DNA of 64,000 nucleotides. It comes from Kribbella monticola (lineage in GTDB: Bacteria; Actinomycetota; Actinomycetes; Propionibacteriales; Kribbellaceae). How positions within the stretch are numbered: position 1 is the first letter of the stretch; each line of letters begins with the position of its first letter. Under the pieces are notes generated by a model, which saw only the letters and a program-made list of their open reading frames with translations, did no database searches and was not told the DNA's origin. Positions 9,386 to 17,684 of this stretch are shown here, piece by piece. Location: NCBI RefSeq assembly GCF_003261635.1, contig NZ_QFXK01000029.1, positions 479,941-543,940 on the forward strand, given 5' to 3'. A program made the position numbers and the translations under genes.

Positions 9386-9555
9386 AGCACCGCAGCCTAG
9401 TTGTTCCCGGGCCGATCGCCGTCCTCAGCACCACCCGGCTGTGGATATCTCATTCTTTCGAATGGTCAGCCGGCAGCCTGTGGACAACCTCGGCCCGGCC
9501 GGCGGACTTCGGTGCATCTTCTCTGGCAGAACCGAAAGGAGCCGCCATGAACGGA

Positions 9556-10158
9556 TCAGGAACGGGTGCGGTCGTAGAGCAGCGTGAGCGCGCCGGACTC
9601 GGTGGGCGTGGAGTGCGAGAGCTTCCACGAAGTGGCTGGGATGCCGTCCTCGAAGAGGCGGGCGCCACCGCCGACCAGCTCGGGGGCGAGGGTGATGCTC
9701 AGCCGGTCCACCTCGTCGGCCGCGAGCAACGCACGGATGACGCTGCTGCTGGCGAGGACGACGATGTCGCCGCCCGGCTCCGCGCGGAGCTGCTTCACCA
9801 CGCCCGCCGGGTCGGCGTCGACGAACCGCGAGTTCTGCCAACCGGATTCGGTCACGGTGGACGAGAAGACGACCTTCTCGACCTCGTTCAGCCACTTCGA
9901 GAAGGCGCGGTCCTGCGGGGCGGCGTTCTCGTCGTCGGCGACCGCCGGCCAGAAGCCGCCGAAGCCCTCGTAGTTCTTCCGTCCGAGCAGTGCGGTGGTG
10001 GCGGTGCTGGTCACCCGCGTCATGTGGTCGCGGGCCCCTTCGGTGATCGCGTGCGGAACGATCCAGCTCATGTCGTAGTCGCCGCCGGCGCCGTTGACCC
10101 GGCCGTCGAGCGAGAGCGTGATGTTCGCGGTCACCGTGCGGGTGTTGTGCTGCGTCAT
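9556..10158 (-). CDS. Dihydrofolate reductase family protein (RibD C-terminal-like)
   Basis: A 200-residue protein of the bacterial RibD C-terminal/dihydrofolate reductase family, usually annotated DHFR family although most members have no proven folate activity. Visible features are [10 protein letters not shown] at the N-terminus, [10 protein letters not shown], and [16 protein letters not shown], the NADPH-binding end. The start at 10158 follows GGAGG by 7 nt; an in-frame ATG 52 codons upstream has no such site. A flavin-independent NADPH reductase role is likely but the substrate is unknown. It is divergent from arginine deiminase across a 243-bp region. Confidence 0.85.
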   Translation of the reverse strand: MTQHNTRTVTANITLSLDGRVNGAGGDYDMSWIVPHAITEGARDHMTRVTSTATTALLGRKNYEGFGGFWPAVADDENAAPQDRAFSKWLNEVEKVVFSSTVTESGWQNSRFVDADPAGVVKQLRAEPGGDIVVLASSSVIRALLAADEVDRLSITLAPELVGGGARLFEDGIPATSWKLSHSTPTESGALTLLYDRTRS

Positions 10159-10302
10159 GTCGGTTCCTCCGGTTCGGGACCCCCTCACGGCGTCCTCTTG
10201 ACCACAATCCTGTCGGCGCCGCCGGGGCAGAACATCGGCCACCTGGCCGATATCCGCCGGCCCCTGGCCGACCTCGCGCCCGCGAATTGGAGATCCGGCA
10301 AA

Positions 10303-10315
10303 ATTGTCGGACAAT
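10303..10315. promoter_or_regulatory. Palindromic operator-like site upstream of arcA
   Basis: ATTGTC-G-GACAAT is a perfect 6-1-6 palindrome in the 243-bp divergent region, 87 bp before arcA and 145 bp before the DHFR-like gene. The TTGTNNNACAA core resembles operators of FadR/VanR-type GntR regulators. No regulator gene lies next to it. Confidence 0.4.
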
Positions 10316-10401
10316 CAGACAGAATCACGACGCCCGCGCGATTGCGGCAGGGCTGCCGTAGCTTGGTGGGACGATCCGGTGTCGGACGAGAGGGTAGGGG
10401 C

Positions 10402-11601
10402 ATGACTGAGGCGTATGGCATCGACAGCGAGGTCGGGCCGCTGCGGACCGTGATGCTGCACCGGCCCGGGAACGAGCTCCGGCGGCTCACGCCACGCAAC
10501 AACGACAAGCTGCTGTTCGACGGCATCCCGTGGGTCGGTCGCGCGCAGGACGAGCACGACGCGTTCGCCCAGGCGCTCCGCGACCGCAACGTCGAGGTGC
10601 TGTACCTCGGCGGTCTGCTGACCGAGGCCCTCGGCGACTCCGATGCCCGGACGGCCGCCGTCAACGGCGCCATCGAGGACCTCCGCCTCGGCGACACGCT
10701 CCGCGACTACCTCCGGAGGGCGCTGGCTTCACTCGACCCGGCCGCGCTCGCCGAGGCACTGATGGCCGGCGTCCGGAACGACGAGGTGCGAGCCGGGGGT
10801 CTGGTCACGTCGTTGCTGGCCGACGAGGACTTCCTGATCGACCCGCTGCCGAACCTGCTCTTCACGCGGGACTCGAGCGTGTGGATCTCCGACTCGGTCG
10901 CGGTCACGTCGCTGGCCATGCCTGCGCGGGTTCGTGAGACCCAGTTGACCGAGCTGATCTACAAGTACCACCCGCGGTTCGCCGGTGCGGACAAGGTCTA
11001 CGACCACACACTCGAGCACGTCGAGGGCGGTGACGTCCTGGCCCTCGGCCCGGGCGTTCTGGCTGTCGGCGTGGGCGAGCGGACCACTCCGGCCGGTGTG
11101 GAGCGGTTGGCCCGGCGCGTTTTCGCCAAGGGGCTCGCGCACACCGTGCTCGCCGTGCCGATCGCCCAGCAGCGCGCGACGATGCACCTGGACACCGTCT
11201 GCACGATGGTCGACGTCGACGCGGTGCTGATGTATCCGAACATGGCCGAGGAGATGCGCGCGCTGGCCGTCACCACCGACGGCGAGGAATTGCACGTCGC
11301 GGAGCCGGAGCCGTTCCTGGTCGCGGCCGCGAAGGCGCTCGGCATCGACACGCTCCGGCGGATCGACACCGGCCTCGACCCGGTCACCGCGGAACGCGAG
11401 CAATGGGACGACGGCAACAACACCCTCGCGCTGGCTCCCCGGGTCTGCATCGCCTACGAGCGCACGGTCGAGACCAACGCCCGCCTCGAGGAGTCCGGCA
11501 TCGAGGTCATCCGCATCTCCGGCTCGGAACTGGGCTCCGGCCGAGGCGGCCCCCGCTGCATGTCCTGCCCCATTCTCCGAGACCCCCTCGCCACCCCCTG
11601 A
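10402..11601 (+). CDS. arcA: Arginine deiminase
   Basis: 399 residues, the usual length, hydrolysing L-arginine to citrulline and ammonia. All hallmarks are visible: FTRDSSVWI, the substrate Asp/Glu region in [21 protein letters not shown] with the catalytic His, and the nucleophile Cys in MSCPILRD near the C-terminus. The start is ATG at 10402 after GAGGGTAGGGG. arcB, arcC and an arginine/ornithine antiporter are not adjacent, so this is a solitary deiminase, used for arginine catabolism or acid/nitrogen balance rather than a complete ATP-yielding pathway here. A palindrome 87 bp upstream may control it. Confidence 0.95.
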   Translation: MTEAYGIDSEVGPLRTVMLHRPGNELRRLTPRNNDKLLFDGIPWVGRAQDEHDAFAQALRDRNVEVLYLGGLLTEALGDSDARTAAVNGAIEDLRLGDTLRDYLRRALASLDPAALAEALMAGVRNDEVRAGGLVTSLLADEDFLIDPLPNLLFTRDSSVWISDSVAVTSLAMPARVRETQLTELIYKYHPRFAGADKVYDHTLEHVEGGDVLALGPGVLAVGVGERTTPAGVERLARRVFAKGLAHTVLAVPIAQQRATMHLDTVCTMVDVDAVLMYPNMAEEMRALAVTTDGEELHVAEPEPFLVAAAKALGIDTLRRIDTGLDPVTAEREQWDDGNNTLALAPRVCIAYERTVETNARLEESGIEVIRISGSELGSGRGGPRCMSCPILRDPLATP

Positions 11602-11734
11602 CAAACCCGCCACTCGCCCGACGTACCGGCTACGACCGGCGCTGAGGGGGATGTGAGATCGATTTCAGGGGGCGGTGAAGGGCTCGACACGCGGAGTGAA
11701 ATCGGGGGTTGTCGTCGGGGCGGGTTATGAGTAC

Positions 11735-11835
11735 TCTTCATGCCTAGGCCCAGGCCCTGTTGCTCCCCCGTCAGCAGGACTTGGGCCGTCCACGTAACAG
11801 AGGGCCCCTCGCCCGAAGCGAGGGGCCCTTTGTCT
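11735..11835 (+). ncRNA. Candidate structured small RNA in a convergent gap
   Basis: The 325-bp gap between two convergent genes holds two strong hairpins in tandem. In the first, 11747-11762 pairs with 11772-11787 (15 of 16 pairs, counting G-U) around a C-rich loop that includes CTCCCCC. The second is the GC terminator at 11801-11829. A TTATGA sequence at 11726-11731 could be a -10 box. A C-rich loop followed by a terminator recalls the actinobacterial 6C RNA, but the loop has only five consecutive C, so I do not assign it. It may instead be a long 3' end of the arcA mRNA. Confidence 0.4.
11801..11829. terminator. Strong GC hairpin terminator
   Basis: AGGGCCCCTCGC (11801-11812) pairs perfectly with GCGAGGGGCCCT (11818-11829) around CCGAA and is followed on the plus strand by TTGTCTTGTCC. 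It terminates arcA and/or the RNA candidate, and read backwards could terminate the SEC-C gene. Confidence 0.8.
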
Positions 11836-11836
11836 T

Positions 11837-11938
11837 GTCCTGACGGATCGTGGTGCTGGCCCTGTCCTAGCGGATCGTCAGGTGCCGGCTCTGGCTTGTC
11901 CCGTCAGGTGCCGGCTCTGGCTTGTCCTAGCGGATCGT
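11837..11938. repeat. Decayed tandem repeats spanning the SEC-C gene stop codon
   Basis: Four related units begin with GTCC at about 11837, 11864, 11898 and 11924. A 25-bp unit (11877-11901 and 11903-11927) is duplicated perfectly, and GTCCTAGCGGATCGT occurs at 11864-11878 and 11924-11938. The last copy contains the stop codon of the SEC-C gene, so the array looks like tandem duplication of the gene's 3' end with its flank. Confidence 0.75.
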
Positions 11939-12895
11939 GAGCTGGCGGCTCGCCAGGCCGGCACGGGCGGCGCGTTCCTCGGTGGTGAGCGGCGCTTCGG
12001 TCGCCAGCGCCTTGTCCAGCGCCGCCGCGAAGTCCGCGACCGGCTTCTCCAGGTCGGCGGCCTCGGCATCGGCCGGCAGTTCCCAGACCGGAGCCAGTAC
12101 GCCGAGGGCGCGGAAGGAGCCGATCAGGCGGCTGCCCTCCACCAGCGACGACGATCCCGCGGCGTGCAGGCGCGCCAGCGCGTCGAGCAGCGTGTCCTCC
12201 GAATGCGGGAGCACCCAGCGCAGGTACCGCCGGTCGCCGATCTGCGTCCAGTACGCCGCTTCGACGGACTCCAGTCGCACGGTCGGAGCAGCAGCCGCGT
12301 TAGCCCGCTCCAGCCCGGCGGCAACCTCGCCGGTCGGGTCCTCGACGTTCTCACCGATCCAGTAGTCGAAGCCGTCGTGCACCTTGACCTCGATCGGCTT
12401 CGAGGTGTCGATCAGGTCCTGCAACCGCGGGCCGTCCTTGAGCAGGTCGCCGAGCTGGATCGGGTTGCCCGGCTCGGTCTGCAGCGCAGCAGTGATCGCG
12501 TGGCCCAGGTCGCGGCTCGGGTCGCCGGTCGCGGCGTGGGTCTGCAGGCCGATCCAGATCGTCTCGTCGTCGCGGACCAGACCCGGCATCGCCATCGGCA
12601 GCAGGGTGACCAGGTTGACGGTGCGGCCCTTGTGCTCGCCGGTCAACGTGACCTCCGCCGTACCGGCCGGGACGATCTCGCGGAACGCGATCAGGTCGCA
12701 CTCGGCCGGCAGCCCCTCGAACGGGCGGACCACGAAGCTGTCCGCCGCCTGGGCCTGCTCACGCCCGTGGCACTGCTTGAACCGCTTGCCGGACCCGCAC
12801 GGGCAGGGTTCGCGTGGGCCGACGTCGGCGAGGTCGGCCGGATCCAGCGTGAGGGTCGTGGTGTTCTTGGCGCGGTTGCGCGACTTCTTTCCCAT
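11927..12895 (-). CDS. DUF5926 protein with N-terminal SEC-C zinc motif
   Basis: 322 residues. The N-terminus is basic (MGKKSRNRAKN) and is followed near residue 31 by a SEC-C zinc-binding motif, CPCGSGKRFKQCHG, as found at the end of SecA. The remainder matches the actinobacterial DUF5926 pattern and has no known catalytic motif. Zinc binding and a ribosome- or Sec-linked role are inferred only from the motif. ATG start at 12895. The gene ends inside a small tandem repeat, so its exact 3' end may vary between strains. Confidence 0.88.
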   Translation of the reverse strand: MGKKSRNRAKNTTTLTLDPADLADVGPREPCPCGSGKRFKQCHGREQAQAADSFVVRPFEGLPAECDLIAFREIVPAGTAEVTLTGEHKGRTVNLVTLLPMAMPGLVRDDETIWIGLQTHAATGDPSRDLGHAITAALQTEPGNPIQLGDLLKDGPRLQDLIDTSKPIEVKVHDGFDYWIGENVEDPTGEVAAGLERANAAAAPTVRLESVEAAYWTQIGDRRYLRWVLPHSEDTLLDALARLHAAGSSSLVEGSRLIGSFRALGVLAPVWELPADAEAADLEKPVADFAAALDKALATEAPLTTEERAARAGLASRQLTIR

Positions 12896-12929
12896 GCCCG
12901 CAGTCTTGCAGGATCTCCGGCCGGGCAGT

Positions 12930-12971
12930 TAGTTCAGCCGGGAACGACGGTAGTTCAGCCGGGAACGACGG
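12930..12971. repeat. 21-bp perfect tandem duplication at a gene end
   Basis: TAGTTCAGCCGGGAACGACGG occurs twice in a row (12930-12950, 12951-12971). The unit covers the last codons and the stop of the RsbW-like gene, so a second copy of the tail and stop lies just downstream of the real stop. Confidence 0.85.
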
Positions 12972-13371
12972 CGAAGACGGTACGCCGGGTGGCCGCCGTC
13001 CGGACGCCCCATTCCGAGCTGAGCACGTCGACGATCGCCAGGCCGCGGCCGCCGATCGATTCCGGGTGCGCTTCGCTGACCCGGCGCGGCTCGGTGTCGC
13101 CGCAGCCGTCGGTGACCTCCAGATGGATGCCTGCCTTGTCGATCCACCAGGTGGCCCGGACCTCACCGGCCGGCAGCGCGGGTGCGTAGCGGATGGCGTT
13201 CGAGAGCAGCTCGGACAGCACCAACTGCGCGTCGTCCAAGGCATTCCCGGCGACCCGGTACCGCTTCAGATAGCCGGCCAGACGGCGGCGGGCATCCGCT
13301 ACCGCGGACACTTCGTGCGGCAGTACGACGTCCACAACACTCACGTCGGCGGGCAAGGTCGCAGAGGACAA
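12955..13371 (-). CDS. RsbW-like ATP-binding protein (anti-sigma kinase family)
   Basis: 138 residues comprising only a GHKL ATPase domain of the HATPase_c_2 type: the N-box is LVLSELLSNAIRYAP (residues ~50-64), the G1 box is EVTDGCGD (~85-92) and the G2 box is GGRGLAIVDVLS (~107-118). Such stand-alone proteins phosphorylate anti-sigma antagonists or bind sigma factors, and are numerous in actinobacteria; no partner is encoded nearby. The start appears to be TTG at 13371, with GGAG 8 nt upstream; a GTG nine codons in lacks a ribosome site. Unusually AT-rich DNA lies upstream (13440-13560). Confidence 0.85.
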   Translation of the reverse strand: MSSATLPADVSVVDVVLPHEVSAVADARRRLAGYLKRYRVAGNALDDAQLVLSELLSNAIRYAPALPAGEVRATWWIDKAGIHLEVTDGCGDTEPRRVSEAHPESIGGRGLAIVDVLSSEWGVRTAATRRTVFAVVPG

Positions 13372-13596
13372 GCAGGGTCTCCTCAGTCAATGGAACAGCA
13401 CTCAGACATCTGCCCCCGATCCGGTCGGTGAAAACACCCTTTGGTATTCCGTTACACAGTGGCGCTTCAGATCACACGTTTAGCAAAGAAACTGAGATAT
13501 AAGCAGCGAAATGGAACGTACAAATAACCCATTGCATTCACTTGATCACACAGCAGAACCGTTGGCGCCGGTGGTTCAGGTACGCTCCGCAACCGG
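13372..13596. other. AT-richer intergenic region upstream of the RsbW-like gene
   Basis: A 225-bp gap between two minus-strand genes. The part from about 13440 to 13560 is clearly richer in A and T than the rest of the window, as expected for a promoter, but I could not settle on a clean -35/-10 pair. I see no hairpin or reading frame worth reporting. Confidence 0.4.
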
Positions 13597-14466
13597 TTAG
13601 CGGCGGGTCCGCAGCCGGTCCTTGAGCGTCTTGCGCTGCTCGGGCTGCGCGGAGGGGCCGTCCGCGGGGTTCTCCGCGAGGATCTCGAGGGCCAGCTCCG
13701 GGCGGTCGCTGATGATGGCGTCGACGCCGATGTCGCGGCAGTGCCGGACGTCCTGCTCGGTGTTCACCGTCCAGACGTGCACCTGATGTCCGTGCTTGTG
13801 CGCGCGATCGACGTACTCCGGGTGCGCGGTGACGATCTCCAGACTCGGGCCCGCGTACGAGACGCCGGTCGGCAGCGAGCCGTCGCGGAACCGCAGCGGC
13901 ACGCGATCCATCAGCAGCACGGTCCGCAGGCCGGGCGCGAGCACCCGCATCCGGCGCAGCGACAGCCAGGAGAAGCTCATCACCCGCACCGGCGACTCCG
14001 AGCCGACCTTGGGGTGCGCCCAGCCGAACCGGTCGAGCATCTCGATCAGGCGGCGTTCCACCAGGCCGGCGTACCGGGTCGGGTGCTTGGTCTCGATCGC
14101 CAGTTCCAGCGGGCGGCCGGCGTCGTGCACGGTCGCCAGCAGCTTCTCCAGCGTGAGTACTTTGGTCATGTCCGAGTCGGGCAGCTCGGCCTCGTCGTCC
14201 AGCTCCGCCCACGGATTCTTCCACGAGCCCCAGTCGAAGCTGTCGAGTTCCTCGAGGCTCATCGTGGACAGCACGCCGCTGCCGTTGGAGGTCCGGTCGA
14301 TCCGCCGGTCGTGTACGCAGACCAGATGACCGTCGGCCGTGAGCCGGATATCGCACTCGAGCCCGTCCGCCCCCGCCTCTACCGCCCGGCGGTACGCCGC
14401 CAGCGTGTGCTCGGGACTGACCTCACTCGCGCCACGATGGGCCACCACTGCTGGGCGTTTCCCCAT
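13597..14466 (-). CDS. Glycerophosphodiester phosphodiesterase
   Basis: 289 residues with the GDPD TIM-barrel signature: AHRGASEVSPEHTLAAYRRA at residues 8-27 with the catalytic His-Arg, then ECDIRLTADGHLVCVHD with metal-binding Glu and Asp and the second catalytic His. It hydrolyses glycerophosphodiesters to glycerol-3-phosphate and an alcohol. No signal peptide is visible from the ATG at 14466, so it is cytosolic, which favours turnover of imported or internal deacylated phospholipids. A longer frame upstream is arginine-rich and is not used. No transporter genes accompany it. Confidence 0.92.
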   Translation of the reverse strand: MGKRPAVVAHRGASEVSPEHTLAAYRRAVEAGADGLECDIRLTADGHLVCVHDRRIDRTSNGSGVLSTMSLEELDSFDWGSWKNPWAELDDEAELPDSDMTKVLTLEKLLATVHDAGRPLELAIETKHPTRYAGLVERRLIEMLDRFGWAHPKVGSESPVRVMSFSWLSLRRMRVLAPGLRTVLLMDRVPLRFRDGSLPTGVSYAGPSLEIVTAHPEYVDRAHKHGHQVHVWTVNTEQDVRHCRDIGVDAIISDRPELALEILAENPADGPSAQPEQRKTLKDRLRTRR

Positions 14467-14624
14467 ACCGAGAACTCTGGCACGTCGCCGCCCGGCCCGA
14501 ATACAGCCACGCCTGACTTGTGGGAAACCGATTACACGGGCAACCCACTCGTGCACGCCGCGTTCCCGACACAGCGCCCGCAACCGGGTGTGCAGATGTC
14601 GTGCGTGACGATGTGGAGATGAAG

Positions 14625-15596
14625 ATGCGGGCGGTGGTGCTGGAAGGGCCGGTGGCGGCTGGGGAGTTGCGGGTTTCCCGGGTGGACGTGCCGGAGCCGG
14701 AGGCCGGGTGGGTGCGGATCAAGGTGGAGGCGTTCGGGCTGAACCGGTCCGAGTACCACCTGCGAGCCGGACTGGCGACCGGGGCGAAGTTTCCGATCAT
14801 CCCGGGGATCGAGGCTGCTGGGACCATCGACCTGGCGCCGGGTGGCGAGTTCACGCCCGGGCAGCAGGTGGTCGCGATGATGGGCGGGATGGGCCGGCAG
14901 TTCGACGGCGGCTATGCGGAGTACACCGTCGTGCCGGCCACCTCGGTGATTCCGGTGCAGACCGACCTCGACTGGGCGACGCTCGGCGCACTCCCGGAGA
15001 TGTTGCAGACAGCCCATGGATCGCTCCACACCGGCCTGGGGATCCAGCCAGGGCAGACGTTTTTGGTGCGTGGCGGCACGTCTTCCGTAGGCGTCGCGGC
15101 GGCTGTGCTCGCGAAGGACTTCGGGCTGACCGTCCTCTCGACCAGCCGCAATGCAGGCCGGCTCGACCTGCTGCGGGACCTCGGCGTCGACCATCCGGTG
15201 CTCGACGACGGAAACATCGCCGACAGCGTACGGAAAATCGTTCCGGAAGGCGTCCAAGCGGCGCTCGAACTGGTCGGCACGAACGTTCTGCCGGACACTC
15301 TCAAGGCAACGGCGGTCCACGGCACGGTCTGTTTCACCGGCATGCTGAGCGACGCGTGGACGATCCCCGACTTCTATCCGATCGGCTACCTGCCGAACGG
15401 CGTCCGGCTGACCGCGTAAGGCCGTCAGAGCAGCGACCTGCCGCCGGAGGCCTTCCAGCGGTACGTCGACCTCGTCGCGGCCGGCCGGTTGCCGATCCGG
15501 ATCGACCGCGTCTTCGCGATGGAGGAGATCGCCGAGGCCCACCAGGTGATGGAAGCCGGACAGGCCGTCGGCAAACTCGTCGTCCGCGTCAACTGA
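14625..15596 (+). pseudogene. Zinc-type alcohol dehydrogenase/quinone oxidoreductase interrupted by an in-frame TAA
   Basis: A medium-chain dehydrogenase/reductase of the quinone oxidoreductase type. The N-terminal part shows LNRSEYHLRAG and IPGIEAAGTID, and the cofactor fold shows RGGTSSVGVAAAVLA. The frame stops at TAA 15417-15419, after LPNGVRLTA, yet the same frame continues with typical family sequence (SSDLPPEAFQRYVDLVAAG, then MEEIAEAHQVMEAG and GKLVVRVN) to TGA at 15594-15596. A Tyr codon TAC is expected at the stop, so a single C-to-A change explains it. Uninterrupted length is 323 aa, as in the family. GGAG 6 nt before ATG 14625 supports the start. It may be a recent pseudogene, a sequencing error, or a truncated 264-aa product. 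Confidence 0.85.
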
Positions 15597-15609
15597 GCGG
15601 GCCGGCTGG

Positions 15610-16947
15610 TCAGGCTGTTGCCTCCTGCAACAACTTGGTCCGGCCGGGCGGGCGCGGCAGGTTGTAGTGGTCGCGGAGGGTCGTGCCGGTGTACTCGATG
15701 CGGAAGAGTCCCCGGTGCTGGAGGATCGGTACGACGTGATCGGTGAAGGCTTCCAGACCGGACGGCAGGACAGCTGGCATGATGTTGAACCCGTCGGCGG
15801 CACCGGCGTCGAACCACTCCTGGATCGCGTCGGCCACCTGTTCCGGCGTACCGCTGAAGGTGCGGTGGCCGCGACCACCGCCGAGCCGGCCGATCAGCTC
15901 GCGGACGGTCAGCTTCTCCCGGCGGGCCAGCGTGACGATCAAGGTGTAGCGACTCTTCGCCCCTTCGATCTCGTCCTCGTCGGGCAGGTCGGCCGGCAAC
16001 TGCTGGTCCAGCGGCAGGTCCTCGGGCTTCAGCTTGAGCGTCTTCGCCAACTGGTCGCGGGCGTACTCCGGGCGGATCAGCTCGTCCAGCTCGCGTTCGA
16101 GCCGCAGCGCCTCCTCGACCGTGCCGCCGATCACGGGGACGATGCCCGGCAGGATCTTGATCCCCTCGGGATCCCGCCCGACGGCCGCGGTACGGGCCTT
16201 CAGGTCGGCGTAGAACTCCTGCGCATCCGCAAGCGTTTGCTGTGCGGTGAACACAGCTTCGGCGTACCGCGCCGCCAGGCCCTTGCCGTCCTCGGATGAG
16301 CCGGCCTGGACGATCAGCGGGTGGCCCTGCGGGGAGCGCGGCAGGTTCAGCGGACCGCGGACCTGGAAATGCCGGCCGACATGGTCGATCGGGTGCACCT
16401 TGTCGTTGTCGCCCCAGACCCCGGACTCCTTGTCGGCCAGGGTCGCATCGTCCTCCCAGGAGTCCCACAGTTTGTAGGCGACCTCGAGGAACTCGGCGGC
16501 CCGGTCGTACCGTTCGGCGTGCGCGGGCTGGTCGGCCAGGTTGAAGTTCTTCGCCGCCTCCGGTCCGGCCGTGGTGACCACGTTCCAGCCGGCCCGGCCC
16601 CCACTCACGTGGTCCACGCTGGCGAATCGCCTGGCCAGGTTGAACGGATCGTTGTACGTCGTGGAGGCCGTCGCGATCACCCCGAGCTTCGAGGTCACCG
16701 CGGCGATTGCCGTCAGCAACACCGTCGGTTCCAGCGAACCGGCCGGACGCCGACCGACGTTCCCGAACAGCACCGGCGAGTCGGCGAAGAAGATCGAGTC
16801 GAACTTCCCGCGCTCCGCGATGCGGGCGAGGTTCTGGTAGTGCGTGACGTCGGTGTTCGCGAGCGGGTTGCTCTCCGGCAGCCGCCACGATGCCTCGTGG
16901 TGACCGGTACTCATCAAGAACGCGTTCAGGTGCAACTGCCGGGTCAT
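15610..16947 (-). CDS. FMN-dependent monooxygenase, NtaA/SnaA/DszA type
   Basis: A 445-residue flavin-dependent oxidoreductase of the bacterial luciferase-like superfamily; the N-terminal stretch NAFLMSTGHHEASWR and SPVLFGNVGRRPAGSLEP are typical of the NtaA/SnaA/DszA branch, two-component monooxygenases acting on sulfonates, sulfones, or aminopolycarboxylates. They need reduced FMN from a separate reductase, and one is encoded at the head of this operon. The ATG overlaps the stop of the ABC ATPase gene by 4 bp. The setting with a sulfonate-type ABC importer and a Cys-ending leader peptide suggests desulfonation of an imported organosulfur compound for sulfur supply. Confidence 0.9.
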   Translation of the reverse strand: MTRQLHLNAFLMSTGHHEASWRLPESNPLANTDVTHYQNLARIAERGKFDSIFFADSPVLFGNVGRRPAGSLEPTVLLTAIAAVTSKLGVIATASTTYNDPFNLARRFASVDHVSGGRAGWNVVTTAGPEAAKNFNLADQPAHAERYDRAAEFLEVAYKLWDSWEDDATLADKESGVWGDNDKVHPIDHVGRHFQVRGPLNLPRSPQGHPLIVQAGSSEDGKGLAARYAEAVFTAQQTLADAQEFYADLKARTAAVGRDPEGIKILPGIVPVIGGTVEEALRLERELDELIRPEYARDQLAKTLKLKPEDLPLDQQLPADLPDEDEIEGAKSRYTLIVTLARREKLTVRELIGRLGGGRGHRTFSGTPEQVADAIQEWFDAGAADGFNIMPAVLPSGLEAFTDHVVPILQHRGLFRIEYTGTTLRDHYNLPRPPGRTKLLQEATA

Positions 16948-17684
16948 AGCGATACTCCCAGGGCATCGAGGAGGCGGGAACGGACAGCGGCGAATCCGGG
17001 ATCCGCCGGCGAGCGAGGCGTCGACAACTCGATCGTCTCGGTCGCGACGATGCGACCCTCGTCGAGCACGATCACCCGATCGGCAAGCACAATCGACTCG
17101 TCGACATCGTGGGTGACGAGCAGTACGGCGGGTTGGTGCGCGGCGCAGAGCTTGCGCAGGAGCGCGTGCATCTTCAACCTGGTAAGGGCATCCAGCGCAC
17201 CGAACGGCTCGTCCGCCAGCAGCAGCTCCGGTTCACGAACCAGCGACCGCGCCAACGCGACGCGCTGCTGCTCACCGCCGGAAAGCTCACTCGGCCACGC
17301 GTTCTCACGCCCTTCGAGCCCCACCTCGGCAAGGCTCTTGCGCCCGCGCTCCTCAGCGCCGGACAACCCCAGCACCACATTGTCGAGAACACGGGCCCAC
17401 GGCAACAATCGCGAATCCTGGAAAACCACAGAAACGTTCTCCGGTACGACGAGGTCGCCGCTGCCCGCCACACCGTGGTCCAGCCCGGCCAGTGCCCTGA
17501 GCAACGTGCTCTTGCCGGAGCCGCTCTTTCCCAACAGGGCAACGAATTCACCGGGTTTGATGGAGAGGTCGAGCTCGTCGAGCACCACCCGGTCGGCGTA
17601 CCGGCGTACCAGGTTGGTCACTTCGACCGCGACCGTCGCGTCGCGGGTCAGGGTCGTCGTCAGTCCGCCAGTGTGCGTCGCCAT
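16944..17684 (-). CDS. Sulfonate/nitrate-type ABC transporter ATP-binding protein
   Basis: A 246-residue ATPase of the SsuB/TauB/NrtD family. Walker A is GKSGSGKSTLLRAL near residue 53, the signature is LSGGEQQRVALARSL, Walker B is LLLADEPFGALD, and the H-loop is LLVTHDVDES. It powers the permease encoded just upstream, whose coding sequence it overlaps by 25 bp. Second to last gene of the organosulfur operon. Specificity is set by the binding protein; sulfonates are likeliest from context, while taurine or other organosulfur compounds are possible. Confidence 0.92.
   Translation of the reverse strand: MATHTGGLTTTLTRDATVAVEVTNLVRRYADRVVLDELDLSIKPGEFVALLGKSGSGKSTLLRALAGLDHGVAGSGDLVVPENVSVVFQDSRLLPWARVLDNVVLGLSGAEERGRKSLAEVGLEGRENAWPSELSGGEQQRVALARSLVREPELLLADEPFGALDALTRLKMHALLRKLCAAHQPAVLLVTHDVDESIVLADRVIVLDEGRIVATETIELSTPRSPADPGFAAVRSRLLDALGVSL

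Noticed and set aside
8806..11601. Very long open frame running antisense to the DHFR-like gene and into arcA, including an ATG at 9547 with a GGAG site
   Set aside because: The part before 10402 is arginine/proline-rich and antisense to a well-defined gene; only the arcA part is real.
11735..11835. Assignment of the RNA candidate as 6C RNA
   Set aside because: 6C RNA needs two loops with at least six consecutive C; the loops here have five and three.
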